DNA from: Planctomycetota bacterium
Lineage (GTDB): Bacteria > Planctomycetota > UBA1135 > GCA-002686595
Assembly: GCA_020853575.1 (NCBI GenBank)
Contig: JADYYP010000053.1
Span: 62,001 to 126,000 of the forward strand
Direction: 5' to 3'
DNA length: 64,000 nt
Part shown: one piece after another, positions 7,964-16,715 of the stretch
Position numbering within the stretch: the stretch's first letter is position 1
Layout of the letters: every line of letters starts with the position of its first letter
Program-made: the position numbers and the translations under genes
The notes under the pieces: generated by a model
Told to the model about the DNA's origin: nothing
Database searches by the model: none
What the model saw: only the letters and a program-made list of their open reading frames with translations

Positions 7964-10402
7964 ATGGATCTCGTGTCGAATCCCCAGCCGCACTCCGTCG
8001 AGAACGACGTCCAACTTCAGCCGCAAACCCCGCCGCCGGGCGAGGCCGCCCGCCGCGCGGCCGCCAGCGCACCCGAGACGCGGATGCGCGTGCTCAAGCG
8101 CGCCGGACACTTCGAGCCGGTCGACGTGATGAAGATCGTGCGCGCGGTGCAGCGCTGCTCGGTCGGCTTGACCGAGGTCGACTCGATGCGCATCGCGACG
8201 CGCACCATCTCGGGCTTGTACGACGGAGCGACGACCCGCGAGCTGGACCAGCTCTCGATCCAAACCGCGGCCTCCCTGATCGCCGAGGAACCGCAGTACT
8301 CGCGGCTCGCAGCGCGCCTGTTGTGCGCCTTCATCGACAAGGAAGTGCGCAACCAGGACATCATGTCGTTCTCGCAGTCGGTGCGCACGGCGTTCGAGCA
8401 CGGACTGGTGTCCAAGCCGCTGGCCGATTTCGTCGCGCTGCACGCGCGCAAGCTCGATCAAGCCGTCGAGGCCGAGCGCAACGACCTGTTCGAGTACTTC
8501 GGCATTCGCACGGTCTACGACCGCTACTTGCTGGTCAACCCGCACTCGCGCGAGGCGCTCGAGACGCCGCAGTACTTCTTCCTGCGCGTGGCGTGCGGCC
8601 TGTCGCAGTCGCCCAAGGAGGCGATCGAGTTCTACCAGTTGATCAGCTCGCTCGAATACCTGCCGAGCTCGCCCACGCTGTTCAATTCGGGCTCGCAGCG
8701 CTCGCAGCTCTCCTCGTGCTACCTGCTGGACTCGCCGCAGGACGATCTGGCCTCGATCTACGAGCGTTACTCCGACGTCGCCAAGCTCTCCAAGTTCGCC
8801 GGCGGCATCGGGCTCTCCTACACGCGTGTGCGCTCCAAGGGCTCGCTGATCCGCGGCACCAACGGTCACTCCAACGGCATCGTGCCCTGGCTGAAGACGT
8901 TGGACAGCTCGGTGGCCGCGGTCAACCAGGGCGGCCGGCGCAAGGGCGCGTGCTGCGTGTACCTCGAGAGCTGGCACGGCGACATCGAGGACTTCCTCGA
9001 GCTGCGCGACAACACCGGCGACGAAGCGCGCCGCACGCACAACCTCAATCTCGCCAACTGGGTGCCGGACCTGTTCATGAAGCGCGTCGAGCAGGACGCG
9101 CTGTGGTCGCTGTTCGATCCTAAGGTCGTTCCGCACTTCACCGACCTGTACGGAGCGGAATTCGAGCGCGCGTACCTCGAGGCCGAGGGGCAGAAGCTGG
9201 CCGTGCGCCAGGTGAAGGCGCGCGACCTGTACGCGCGCATGATGCGCACGCTGGCGCAGACCGGGAACGGCTGGATGACGTTCAAGGACGCCTCCAATCA
9301 GAAGTGCAACCAGACGGCGCAGCCCGGGCGCACGGTGCACCTCTCGAACTTGTGCACCGAGATCATCGAGGTCACGAGCAACGAGGAAACCGCGGTGTGC
9401 AACCTCGGCTCGATCAACCTCGGCAAGCTCGTCAAGGAGCGCAGCTTCGATTTCGCGCGCTTGGGCGAGATCGTGCGCGTGGCCGTGCGACGGCTCGACC
9501 GCGTGATCGACATCAACTACTACCCGACGGAGGCGGCGCGCAACTCCAACCTCGCGTGGCGCCCGGTGGGCCTGGGCGTGATGGGCCTGCAGGACGTGTT
9601 CTTCAAGCTGCGCATGCCCTTCGACAGCCAGGCGGCGGTCGCGCTCTCGGCGCGCATCCAGGAGGAGATCTACTACCACGCGATGGCCACCAGCTGCGCG
9701 CTCGCCGAGGAGCTCGGCCGTCACCCGACGTTCGAGTCCACGCGCGCGGCGCGGGGACAGCTGCAGTTCGATCTGTGGGGCATCAAGCCCACCGACGAGG
9801 CGCGCTGGGACGATCTGAAGGCGCGCATCGCCGTGCACGGCCTGCGCAACTCGCTCGCGATCGCCATCGCGCCGACGGCGACCATCGCCTCGATCGCGGG
9901 CTGCTGCGAGTGCATCGAGCCGCAGGTTTCCAACCTCTTCAAGCGCGAGACGCTCTCCGGCGACTTCATCCAGATCAACCGCTACCTCGTGCAGGACCTC
10001 AAGGAGCGCGGCCTGTGGAACGAGGACCTGCGCAACCGCGTCAAGGCCGCGGAGGGCTCGATCCAAGAGCTCGAAACGATTCCCGCCGAGTTGCGCCAGC
10101 TCTACCGCACCGCTTGGGAGCTGCCGCAGAAGGCGCTCGTCGATCACGCAGTCGCGCGCGGACCGTGGGTCGACCAATCGCAGTCGCTCAACCTGTTCAT
10201 GGAGAACCCGGTGATCGGCAAGCTCTCCTCGATGTACATGTACGCCTGGAAGAGCGGCCTCAAGACGACCTACTACCTGCGCTCGCGTCCAGCGACGCGC
10301 ATCCGCCAGACCACGGTCAACACCAGCGCGGAGCAGGTTCCCGACACGCAGGCGGTGGCCTGCTCACTCGAGAACCCCGAGTCCTGCGAAGCCTGCCAGT
10401 AG
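7964..10402 (+). CDS. nrdA: Class Ia ribonucleoside-diphosphate reductase, alpha subunit
   Basis: Catalytic subunit of ribonucleotide reductase, 812 residues, making deoxyribonucleotides from ribonucleoside diphosphates with NrdB. An ATP-cone regulatory domain occupies about residues 40-135 (starting MRVLKRAGHFEPVDVMKI), implying dATP feedback. The active-site cysteine motif NLCTE gives C464 (N462, E466); the redox partner cysteine lies in LSSCYL; the radical-transfer tyrosine pair is in TTYYLRSR; and the C-terminal shuttle cysteines end the protein as CEACQ. The ATG at 7964 is preceded by an AAAGG ribosome site; the open frame extends further upstream from a TTG but that stretch is proline/arginine-rich. 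nrdB follows after 46 bases. Tandem NrdR boxes precede the promoter. Confidence 0.95.
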   Translation: MDLVSNPQPHSVENDVQLQPQTPPPGEAARRAAASAPETRMRVLKRAGHFEPVDVMKIVRAVQRCSVGLTEVDSMRIATRTISGLYDGATTRELDQLSIQTAASLIAEEPQYSRLAARLLCAFIDKEVRNQDIMSFSQSVRTAFEHGLVSKPLADFVALHARKLDQAVEAERNDLFEYFGIRTVYDRYLLVNPHSREALETPQYFFLRVACGLSQSPKEAIEFYQLISSLEYLPSSPTLFNSGSQRSQLSSCYLLDSPQDDLASIYERYSDVAKLSKFAGGIGLSYTRVRSKGSLIRGTNGHSNGIVPWLKTLDSSVAAVNQGGRRKGACCVYLESWHGDIEDFLELRDNTGDEARRTHNLNLANWVPDLFMKRVEQDALWSLFDPKVVPHFTDLYGAEFERAYLEAEGQKLAVRQVKARDLYARMMRTLAQTGNGWMTFKDASNQKCNQTAQPGRTVHLSNLCTEIIEVTSNEETAVCNLGSINLGKLVKERSFDFARLGEIVRVAVRRLDRVIDINYYPTEAARNSNLAWRPVGLGVMGLQDVFFKLRMPFDSQAAVALSARIQEEIYYHAMATSCALAEELGRHPTFESTRAARGQLQFDLWGIKPTDEARWDDLKARIAVHGLRNSLAIAIAPTATIASIAGCCECIEPQVSNLFKRETLSGDFIQINRYLVQDLKERGLWNEDLRNRVKAAEGSIQELETIPAELRQLYRTAWELPQKALVDHAVARGPWVDQSQSLNLFMENPVIGKLSSMYMYAWKSGLKTTYYLRSRPATRIRQTTVNTSAEQVPDTQAVACSLENPESCEACQ

Positions 10403-10448
10403 CGGCGCACCGTCCCTTCCGCCAACACCCTTCGAGATCGATCCCCGC

Positions 10449-11474
10449 ATGTCCGTCGCCGTCGCTCCGCGTTCGATGATCCTCAATCCCGGCCTGGACT
10501 TGACGCTCCGGCCGATGCGCTACCCGCTGTTCTACGAGATGTACCGCTCGGCGATCCGCAACACGTGGACGGTCGAGGAGGTCGACTTCTCCAGCGACCT
10601 GGTCGACCTGCGCAGCAGGCTGTTGCCGGCCGAAAAGCACCTGGTGCACCGCTTGGTGGCGTTCTTCGCGACGGGGGACTCGATCGTCGCCAACAACGTG
10701 GCGCTGAACCTCTACAAGCACATCAATGCGCCCGAGGCGCGCATGTACCTCTCGCGCCAGATCTACGAGGAAGCGCTGCACGTCCAGTTCTATCTGACGC
10801 TGCTCGACAACTACGTGCCCGACATCAAGGAACGCGAGCTGGCCTTCGCCGCCATCCACAACATCCCCTCGATCGCTCGCAAGGGCGAGTTCTGCTTCAA
10901 GTGGATGGATTCGATGACCAAGATCGAGCGCCTGGAAACGCCCGAGGATCGCAAGCGTTTCCTGCTGAACCTCTTGTGCTACGCGTGCTGCGTCGAGGGG
11001 CTGTTCTTCTACGCGGCGTTCGCCTACGTCTACTTCATGCGCTCGAAGGGCCTGCTCAATGGCCTGGCGTCCGGCACGAATTGGGTGTTCCGCGACGAGA
11101 GCATGCACATGAGCTTCGCGCTCGAGGTGTACGAGACCGCGCGACGCGAGGAACCGGCGCTGGTCGACGCGCAGTTCCAACGCGACGTCGCGCAGATGCT
11201 CGACGAGGCGGTGGCCTGCGAGACGCAATTCGCCGAGGACCTGCTCGGTGGCGGCGTGCCCGGACTCTCGACGCGCGACATGCGTCAGTACCTGGAGTAC
11301 GTGGCCGATCAGCGGCTCGGCAATCTCGGCTTGCCCAAGCGCTACAACACCAAGAACCCGTTCGCCTTCATGGAGCTGCAGGACGTGCAGGAGCTCTCCA
11401 ACTTCTTCGAGCGACGCGTCAGCGCCTACCAAGTCGGTGTCACCGGCGAAGTGGCCTTCAACGAGACCTTCTAG
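10449..11474 (+). CDS. nrdB: Class Ia ribonucleoside-diphosphate reductase, beta subunit
   Basis: Radical-generating di-iron subunit, 341 residues. The motif EEALHVQFY aligns with the E-x2-H-x3-Y pattern of class Ia R2 proteins, giving iron ligands E108 and H111 and the radical tyrosine Y115, so a tyrosyl radical rather than a tyrosine-less class Ic cofactor is expected. Further ligands are visible in CCVEGLFFY and RDESMHMSFA. The C-terminus (VTGEVAFNETF) ends in the hydrophobic peptide that docks into the alpha subunit. It lies 46 bases after nrdA and would be co-transcribed with it. Confidence 0.95.
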   Translation: MSVAVAPRSMILNPGLDLTLRPMRYPLFYEMYRSAIRNTWTVEEVDFSSDLVDLRSRLLPAEKHLVHRLVAFFATGDSIVANNVALNLYKHINAPEARMYLSRQIYEEALHVQFYLTLLDNYVPDIKERELAFAAIHNIPSIARKGEFCFKWMDSMTKIERLETPEDRKRFLLNLLCYACCVEGLFFYAAFAYVYFMRSKGLLNGLASGTNWVFRDESMHMSFALEVYETARREEPALVDAQFQRDVAQMLDEAVACETQFAEDLLGGGVPGLSTRDMRQYLEYVADQRLGNLGLPKRYNTKNPFAFMELQDVQELSNFFERRVSAYQVGVTGEVAFNETF

Positions 11475-11541
11475 CGCCCGCGGAGCGCGCTCGCCGCGGA
11501 CCGAAATGCGCCGTGCTCGACCGACCGCGTCCTCGGCGAGC

Positions 11542-11547
11542 TAGGAT
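11542..11547 (+). promoter_or_regulatory. Candidate -10 hexamer, leaderless DUF4375 gene
   Basis: TAGGAT ends eight bases before the ATG at 11556, with the sequence TTCCGACCC between. There is no Shine-Dalgarno. The same TTCCGACC spacer follows the -10 of the DinB-like gene at 36666. Confidence 0.4.
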
Positions 11548-11555
11548 TCCGACCC

Positions 11556-11984
11556 ATGGAAGCTGCGCGCGAACTCGAACCGATCGTGCGGACCCTGACG
11601 GCGCGCGTCGACAAGCTCGGGCTGCGGCCGCTGAGCGAGCCGGAGCGCACGGTCTACCTGATCTGGAACTTCACGCACGCCCTGGACAACGGCGGCGTCG
11701 ACGCCTTCTTCTACAACAAGAGCGGCGAGCACGCGGAGAAGACGGTCGAGGCGCTGTACGTGATCGGCGCCAAGCAACTCGCCAAGTTGCTCGAGGAGTC
11801 GATCGCGCTGTTCCCGGACGGCGACGTGCCCAGCGACATCGACGAGCGCACCGACGTGCTCGAGGAGATCGCGCGCGACACCGAGGACGTGTTCGAGCGC
11901 TTGCGCATCAGCTACGACGACCAGACCTCCGAGCGCATCCTGCGCGCGACGTTCAAGTACTGGATGGCGCAGACCGCTTCGTGA
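11556..11984 (+). CDS. DUF4375 (DMP19-like) protein
   Basis: Protein of 142 residues. The pattern LIWNFTHALDNGGVDAFFYN followed by an alanine-rich helix with the AKQLAKLLEESIALFP segment is characteristic of the DUF4375/DMP19 family, small cytoplasmic all-helical proteins with no firmly established role in bacteria. No signal peptide or membrane segment is present. It stands alone, downstream of nrdB with its own promoter-like TAGGAT, and converges on a DUF1579 lipoprotein gene. Confidence 0.8.
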   Translation: MEAARELEPIVRTLTARVDKLGLRPLSEPERTVYLIWNFTHALDNGGVDAFFYNKSGEHAEKTVEALYVIGAKQLAKLLEESIALFPDGDVPSDIDERTDVLEEIARDTEDVFERLRISYDDQTSERILRATFKYWMAQTAS

Positions 11985-12037
11985 GGCGCGTGGCCGCGCC
12001 GACGAAAGCGCGCCGCACGGAGAGCGCTCCCCCGTGC
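11985..12037 (+). terminator. Two GC-rich hairpins after the DUF4375 gene
   Basis: GGCGCG (11985-11990) pairs with CGCGCC (11995-12000) across a four-base loop directly after the stop codon, and GCACGG (12015-12020) pairs with CCGTGC (12032-12037). There is no T run, so termination is only a possibility. The position between convergent genes fits. Confidence 0.3.
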
Positions 12038-12077
12038 AGCGCGCAGCGCATGAACTGCGATTCGCCTGGCCCGCGCG

Positions 12078-12671
12078 CTACATGCGCGAGTAGTTCAGCT
12101 CCATCTGCTTGAACTCGCCCTCGGGTCCAGTGACGAACATCTCGACGCGCCAGTGGTTGGAGTCGAGCTTGGTCTCGACCGAGCGCAAGGGCAGCACGCC
12201 GCCCGTGGCCGGATCGGGCATCTCTCCGGTGAAGTTGAAGGTGTTCGTCGCCGCGTCGAACGTGCCGCGCGAGATCATCACGGCGGTGCTCATCGAGTCG
12301 ATCCAGGTCGACACGTATTCCTTGGTCAGGTTGTCGAAGCCCACGAAGCCACGGCCCTCGAACGGACCTTGGTCGGTCGAGGCCTGCGTCTGGTCCTCGA
12401 TGTAGCGGCCATCCATGATCCATTGCATCGAGCTCGTGCCGAGCGAGACCATCGGGTCGGGCACGCCCGGCAGCCAGTAGCGCACTTCCATCTTCCACTG
12501 GCCCACGCGGTCGTTGAGCACCTGGTGGCCGGCGCCCGGGGTCATGTACTCGATCTGGCGCTGCTGCATCTCTTCCATGCTGGGCTGGGCCGGTGCGCCG
12601 GAGAGCGAGGCGCAGCCCGCGAGCAGCGCGGAACCGAGGAACGTGGGAACGAACAGGCGGGAACGTTGCAT
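12078..12671 (-). CDS. DUF1579 family lipoprotein
   Basis: Secreted protein of 197 residues. The N-terminus is a lipoprotein signal ending in the lipobox LLAGC with the acylated cysteine at residue 20, so it is probably anchored to a membrane. The mature part matches DUF1579: a conserved GQWKMEVRYWLPG, a QWIMDGRYIED and a GFDNLTKEYVSTWIDSMSTA segment, which together form a lipocalin-like fold in relatives. Its ligand is unknown. A TATGCT hexamer on the minus strand at 12722-12727 and an AGGAG ribosome site support a conventional leadered message. Confidence 0.85.
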   Translation of the reverse strand: MQRSRLFVPTFLGSALLAGCASLSGAPAQPSMEEMQQRQIEYMTPGAGHQVLNDRVGQWKMEVRYWLPGVPDPMVSLGTSSMQWIMDGRYIEDQTQASTDQGPFEGRGFVGFDNLTKEYVSTWIDSMSTAVMISRGTFDAATNTFNFTGEMPDPATGGVLPLRSVETKLDSNHWRVEMFVTGPEGEFKQMELNYSRM

Positions 12672-12746
12672 GACCGGAGAACTCCTGTGTGTCGAAAGCG
12701 CGTCGATTGGGGCCGCGCGGGAGCATAGCGCCGTCGCGCGCTCCGA

Positions 12747-13610
12747 TCAGCGCCGGGCCGCGAGCTCTTCGATGCAGGCGCGCAAGCGCTGGTTGAACTC
12801 GCGCGGCCGCTCGAGCTGCGGGAAGTGACCCGTGCCCTCGATCAGGACTGCGTCGAAGTCCGCGTGGCGCCGGTTGTGCTCGAGCGACGTTTCCTGGACG
12901 AACGGCGGACGGGCGGCGGAGTTGATGCAGCGCACCGGCACACCCGCTCCGCCGAGCAGTGCTGGCAAGTCCGTGCCGAGGAGCGCGCGGGAAATGGCGA
13001 GCAGCGCGTCCGGCCGCGCGGCGCAGGCGCGTGTCGTGATCCACGCGACGAGCTCGTGGGGCGTTTTGATCGGGAGCATCGCGCGCACCGCGGAGCGCAT
13101 CGCGCCCTCGAAGTCGAGCTCGAAAGCCGCGAGCATGGTCTCGACCTGCTCGCGCGGGAGGTCGATCTCGACGTCGTGCATGGTCTCGACGCCGATCACT
13201 CCCAGCACACGGCCCGCGAGCAACGGCGCGGCCCTGAGCGACACCGGGCCACCGAGCGAATGCCCGACCAAGATGCAGCGCTCGGCGCGTACGTCGTCGA
13301 CGACGGCGACCAGGTCGCGCGCCAACACGTCCAGCGAGACCTTCGAGTGCGCCTGCGAGCCCCCGTGGCCAGCGAGGTCGAGAGCAACGACCTGGTGTTC
13401 TGCGGCGAACTCGTCGAGTTGCTCGCGCCAGAACGCGCGCTCACCGGCCCAGCAGTGCACGAACACCAAGGTCGGTGCGCCATGGCCGCGCACGTCGTAC
13501 GCGAGCGTCGTTCCGTCGCTGGTGCGCAGCCAATGATCGGTGACGGCAGCGTTCGGCGCCGAGACGCAAGAGCTCAGGAAAATCGCCGCGATCCAGCAGG
13601 TCGTGCGCAT
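12747..13610 (-). CDS. Alpha/beta-fold hydrolase, probable lipoprotein
   Basis: Hydrolase of 287 residues of unknown substrate. The nucleophile elbow LVGHSLGG (S118), the oxyanion-region sequence VHCWAGE and the C-terminal catalytic histidine in EGTGHFPQLE give a complete triad candidate. The N-terminus (hydrophobic, ending FLSSC, C15) looks like a lipoprotein signal. It begins three bases after the stop of the PqqB-like metallo-hydrolase gene, and both products carry lipoprotein-type signals, so the two are likely co-expressed envelope hydrolases. Confidence 0.82.
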   Translation of the reverse strand: MRTTCWIAAIFLSSCVSAPNAAVTDHWLRTSDGTTLAYDVRGHGAPTLVFVHCWAGERAFWREQLDEFAAEHQVVALDLAGHGGSQAHSKVSLDVLARDLVAVVDDVRAERCILVGHSLGGPVSLRAAPLLAGRVLGVIGVETMHDVEIDLPREQVETMLAAFELDFEGAMRSAVRAMLPIKTPHELVAWITTRACAARPDALLAISRALLGTDLPALLGGAGVPVRCINSAARPPFVQETSLEHNRRHADFDAVLIEGTGHFPQLERPREFNQRLRACIEELAARR

Positions 13611-13613
13611 CGC

Positions 13614-14561
13614 TCACAGCTCCAAGAGCTCGCCTTCGCGCGCCACGCGCATGCCCGCGGCGCGGATCGCGGCCTGCGCGTCGCTCTCCGGCTGGCAGGC
13701 GGGGTTGGTGTGGTTCAAGTGCGTGAACACGACCTTCGCGCGCAGCTCGAGCGGATCGTCGGCAAGCCGCTCGAGCGTCTCGCTCACGAAGGGGTGCGGA
13801 ATCTCCGCCAGCGAACGGCCCGGGATCTCCCCGTCGGCGTAGAACGTGCCGTCGAGCAACGCCACGTCGACGCCGGCCAGGAACTCCTCGAGTCGCAGTT
13901 CCCAGCGCTCCCACTTGTCGATGTCGGGCAGATAGGCCAGCGTGCGCCGCGGACCGCGGATCACGAACGCCAGCGTGTCGCTGAACTCGTCGCGGTGTGG
14001 CACCCGCAGCGCTCGGACCGAGAGGTCGGGAGCGAGCTCCAGCGCGCCCCCCAGGGAGACCTCGCGCAACTCGAGCGCTCCGGAGTCGACCAGCAGGCTC
14101 CAGGGCCCGTTTTGTCCTAGGAATTCGAGCATTCGGCGCGAGCCCCACACCGGCAGCGCGCGCGCGCCGTAGACCTCGCGCCCCAAGTGCGCGAGCCCGA
14201 GGTAGTGACCGACGTGCGCGTGGGTCAGGAACACTCCGTCGAAGAGCGCGGGTCGCGGGCCGAGCTCGGCGCGTGTCGGTGGATGAGGCCGCGCGCGCTC
14301 GACTTGCTCGGGCAGGTCGGGGCTGGCGTCGAACAGCCAGCGGCGAGCGCTGCGCGGATCGGCGAGCACGAGCGACGTCACCAGCCGTGCGCGCCGCGCA
14401 TCCTGGCGCGCGCGAGCGCAGTTGGGCTCGCGGCAACCGAGCTGCGGCACGCCGCCGTCTTGCGCCGTGCCGAGCACCACGACGTAGGGCCCTTCCGGAA
14501 GCGGCGCGGGTGCGACGCACGCGCCCAGGAGCAACCATCCACTCGCGACGAGGAGCTTCAT
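13614..14561 (-). CDS. PqqB-like metallo-beta-lactamase-fold lipoprotein
   Basis: Metallo-hydrolase of 315 residues. After a lipoprotein signal (LLLGAC, C15), the start VVVLGTAQDGGVPQLGC with the following CREPNC resembles PqqB-type proteins. The metal-binding motif reads THAHVGHYLG, with H114, H116 and H119 but glycine in place of the usual aspartate of HxHxDH; later residues include PHRDEFSDT, LPDIDKWE, LLDGTFY and FTHLNHTNP. No other pqq genes are in the window, so coenzyme PQQ synthesis is not supported and a different envelope role is likely. The ATG at 14561 was chosen because it begins the signal peptide. It is transcribed divergently from the lytS-like gene. Confidence 0.82.
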   Translation of the reverse strand: MKLLVASGWLLLGACVAPAPLPEGPYVVVLGTAQDGGVPQLGCREPNCARARQDARRARLVTSLVLADPRSARRWLFDASPDLPEQVERARPHPPTRAELGPRPALFDGVFLTHAHVGHYLGLAHLGREVYGARALPVWGSRRMLEFLGQNGPWSLLVDSGALELREVSLGGALELAPDLSVRALRVPHRDEFSDTLAFVIRGPRRTLAYLPDIDKWERWELRLEEFLAGVDVALLDGTFYADGEIPGRSLAEIPHPFVSETLERLADDPLELRAKVVFTHLNHTNPACQPESDAQAAIRAAGMRVAREGELLEL

Positions 14562-14587
14562 CGATGCGCGCTCCAGGCTAGCGAGGC

Positions 14588-14593
14588 TACGCT
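14588..14593 (+). promoter_or_regulatory. Candidate -10 hexamer, leaderless lytS-like gene
   Basis: TACGCT ends eight bases before the ATG at 14602; no ribosome-binding site is visible in the interval. Confidence 0.4.
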
Positions 14594-14601
14594 CTAGCTG
14601 C

Positions 14602-15804
14602 ATGTCGTCGCCGAACGAGGGCGCCCGTCTGGCGCAGGACATCGAGCTGTGGATCGGCACTCCGTTCCGGCGCGCGCTGCTCGCGGCCTTGGTGACGTGC
14701 GCGGCCGCAGCGGCGACCAGCGTGCAGGTCGGCGAGGGACTCGACCTGCGTCGCCGCGAATACCAGTGGCACGCGCTCTATCTCCAGCAGCTGTGCGTGT
14801 GGGCACCCTGGGGCTTGGCCGGAGGCCCGTTGGTCTACTTCGCGCGCTGGATCTTCCGCTTGCGGCGCTCGTGGTTGCTCGCGGCGGCCGTGCAACTGCC
14901 GATGTCGCTGATGGTCGCGCAGGTATTCCAGCTGTACGAGGGCGTCTTGACCAACGTGGTGTTCGCGGACTCGTGGCTGGCGGGCTCGCGACCGGTCGGT
15001 CAGTCGTGGTTTCGCTTCACGCGCGAGCTGCTGGTCTATTGGCTCGTGCTGGCGATCGGCGCCGCGGTGTACTCGTTCCTGAAGTCGCAACACGAGGAGC
15101 GGCGCGCCGCGGCGGCCAAGCTGCGCGAGGCCCAGCTCGAGGGCGAGGTGGCGCGCGTCCAACTCGGGCTGCTGCGCAGCCAACTGCACCCGCACTTCCT
15201 GTTCAACGCGCTGCACTCGGTCGGCGGCTTGGTGCGCGAGGGCGACTCGAAGCGCGCCCTCGGCGTGCTGCAGTCGATCGCCGCGCTGCTGCGCTCGACG
15301 CTCGACCAGGGTGACGTCCAAGAGGTGCGCCTGGAGGAGGAAGTCGCGCTCGCACGGCGCTATCTGGAGATCGAGCGCGTGCGCTTCGGCGAGCGGTTGC
15401 AGTTCGAGTTCGAGATTCCCGACGACGCCCGCGACGTGCACGTCCCGGCGCTGTTCCTCTTGACCTTGGTCGAGAACGCGGTGCGCCACGGAGTCGCCCC
15501 CAAGGAGCAGGGCGGCCGCATCGCGGTGCGCGCGCGAAGGCTCGAGCACCATGTGGAGCTGACGGTCGAGGACGACGGTCCCGGTTTTCCCGGTGACGTG
15601 CTGGCGCGCGGCACGCGCGACGCCGACGAGCGCGGTAGCCACATCGGTCTGGCCAACACACGCGGGCGCCTGGGGCTCCTGTACGCCGACGCGCACACCT
15701 TCCGCGTCGCGAATCGACCCGAGGGCGGAGCGCGCATCGTGATCGAGATCCCGCTGCATCCCTTCCTGTCAGCGCCGCTTCCGGCCGAGGTCCAGCATGA
15801 GTGA
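14602..15804 (+). CDS. LytS/YehU-type sensor histidine kinase
   Basis: Membrane kinase of 400 residues. About four hydrophobic helices (near residues 24-42, 60-85, 90-112 and 142-160) precede a His_kinase (PF06580-type) domain with the motif LRSQLHPHFLFNALHS, phospho-histidine H198. The ATPase domain has VENAVRHGVAP and DDGPGFP followed by GLANTRGRLGLLY. No separate sensory domain is evident, so the membrane part probably senses the signal, as in LytS relatives. Its end overlaps the response-regulator start by eight bases (ATGAGTGA), which indicates translational coupling. Confidence 0.92.
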   Translation: MSSPNEGARLAQDIELWIGTPFRRALLAALVTCAAAAATSVQVGEGLDLRRREYQWHALYLQQLCVWAPWGLAGGPLVYFARWIFRLRRSWLLAAAVQLPMSLMVAQVFQLYEGVLTNVVFADSWLAGSRPVGQSWFRFTRELLVYWLVLAIGAAVYSFLKSQHEERRAAAAKLREAQLEGEVARVQLGLLRSQLHPHFLFNALHSVGGLVREGDSKRALGVLQSIAALLRSTLDQGDVQEVRLEEEVALARRYLEIERVRFGERLQFEFEIPDDARDVHVPALFLLTLVENAVRHGVAPKEQGGRIAVRARRLEHHVELTVEDDGPGFPGDVLARGTRDADERGSHIGLANTRGRLGLLYADAHTFRVANRPEGGARIVIEIPLHPFLSAPLPAEVQHE

Positions 15805-16576
15805 TCGTTTGCGTTGCATCGTGGTCGACGACGAGCCGCTGGCGCGTTCGACGCTCAGAACCCTGATCGGCGAGGACTCCGAGCTCGAGCTCGTCGCCGA
15901 GTGCGCCAACGGGCGCGAGGCCGTGAGCGCCGTGCGCCAGCACCGTCCGGACCTGGTCGTGCTCGACGTGCAGATGCCCGGCATGGACGGCTTCCAAGTG
16001 GTCGAGGCGCTGCGCGACGGACCGTTGCCGATGTTCGTGTTCGCCACGGCCTACGATCGCTTCGCGCTCAAGGCCTTCGACGTGCACGCCGTCGACTACC
16101 TGCTCAAGCCCTTCGACGACGAGCGCTTCCGCGAGGCCATCGAGCGCGCCAAGGCACGCACCAAGCTGCAGCGTGTCGCATCGCTCTCCGAGCAATTGAC
16201 CTCGTTGCTCGCGACCATCAAGGGCAGCGCGCCCACCGCACCCGCGCGCTTCGCCGAACGGCTCTCGATCACGCAATCGGGCACGACGCACCTGGTCGAC
16301 GTCGCGGACATCACTTGGATCGAGGCCGCCGACCAGTACGTCTTGATCCACACCGCGACCAAGGACTTCTTGATGCGCGAGTCGATGGCCGAGCTCGAGA
16401 CGCGTCTCGATCCGGCGCGCTTCACGCGCGTGCATCGTTCGGCGATGGTGGCCTTGCCCTACGTGCGGCGCTTCGACCGCGATCCGACGGGTACGGGCAA
16501 GCTCCTGGTCGGCAAGGACACCTGGATCCCCGTCAGCCGTACGCGCACCGCGCATCTGCGCGAGCTGCTCGGCTGA
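15797..16576 (+). CDS. LytTR-family response regulator
   Basis: Partner regulator of 259 residues. The receiver domain shows VVDDEP and the phospho-acceptor D57 in VVLDVQMPG. A LytTR DNA-binding domain fills about residues 150-255 (DITWIEAADQYVLIHT and FTRVHRSAMVALPYV). LytTR proteins bind pairs of short direct repeats, often upstream of membrane-protein genes. The two paralogous membrane-protein genes directly downstream are natural candidate targets, but no repeat pair is demonstrated here. Confidence 0.92.
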   Translation: MSDRLRCIVVDDEPLARSTLRTLIGEDSELELVAECANGREAVSAVRQHRPDLVVLDVQMPGMDGFQVVEALRDGPLPMFVFATAYDRFALKAFDVHAVDYLLKPFDDERFREAIERAKARTKLQRVASLSEQLTSLLATIKGSAPTAPARFAERLSITQSGTTHLVDVADITWIEAADQYVLIHTATKDFLMRESMAELETRLDPARFTRVHRSAMVALPYVRRFDRDPTGTGKLLVGKDTWIPVSRTRTAHLRELLG

Positions 16577-16610
16577 TTCCGCCGCCGCGCGCGCCGGCCC
16601 GCGCATCCAC

Positions 16611-16640
16611 CGTTGGCGCGGCGCCAACGTTCGTTCGCTC
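16611..16640 (+). terminator. Hairpin terminator after lytT-like gene
   Basis: CGTTGGC (16611-16617) pairs with GCCAACG (16623-16629) over a five-base loop, followed by the T-containing tail TTCGTTCGCTCC. It lies 35 bases after the regulator stop codon. Confidence 0.5.
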
Positions 16641-16715
16641 CATGCGCGCGCCCGCAGGCAACGCACGCCGCGGGCGCACTTCGCGCGCGCCTGGCATTCG
16701 GGTCTGATCGACCTC

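Noticed and set aside
7919-10177. A 752-residue open frame antisense to nrdA
   Set aside because: Composition typical of a GC-rich antisense shadow; nrdA on the other strand is unambiguous.
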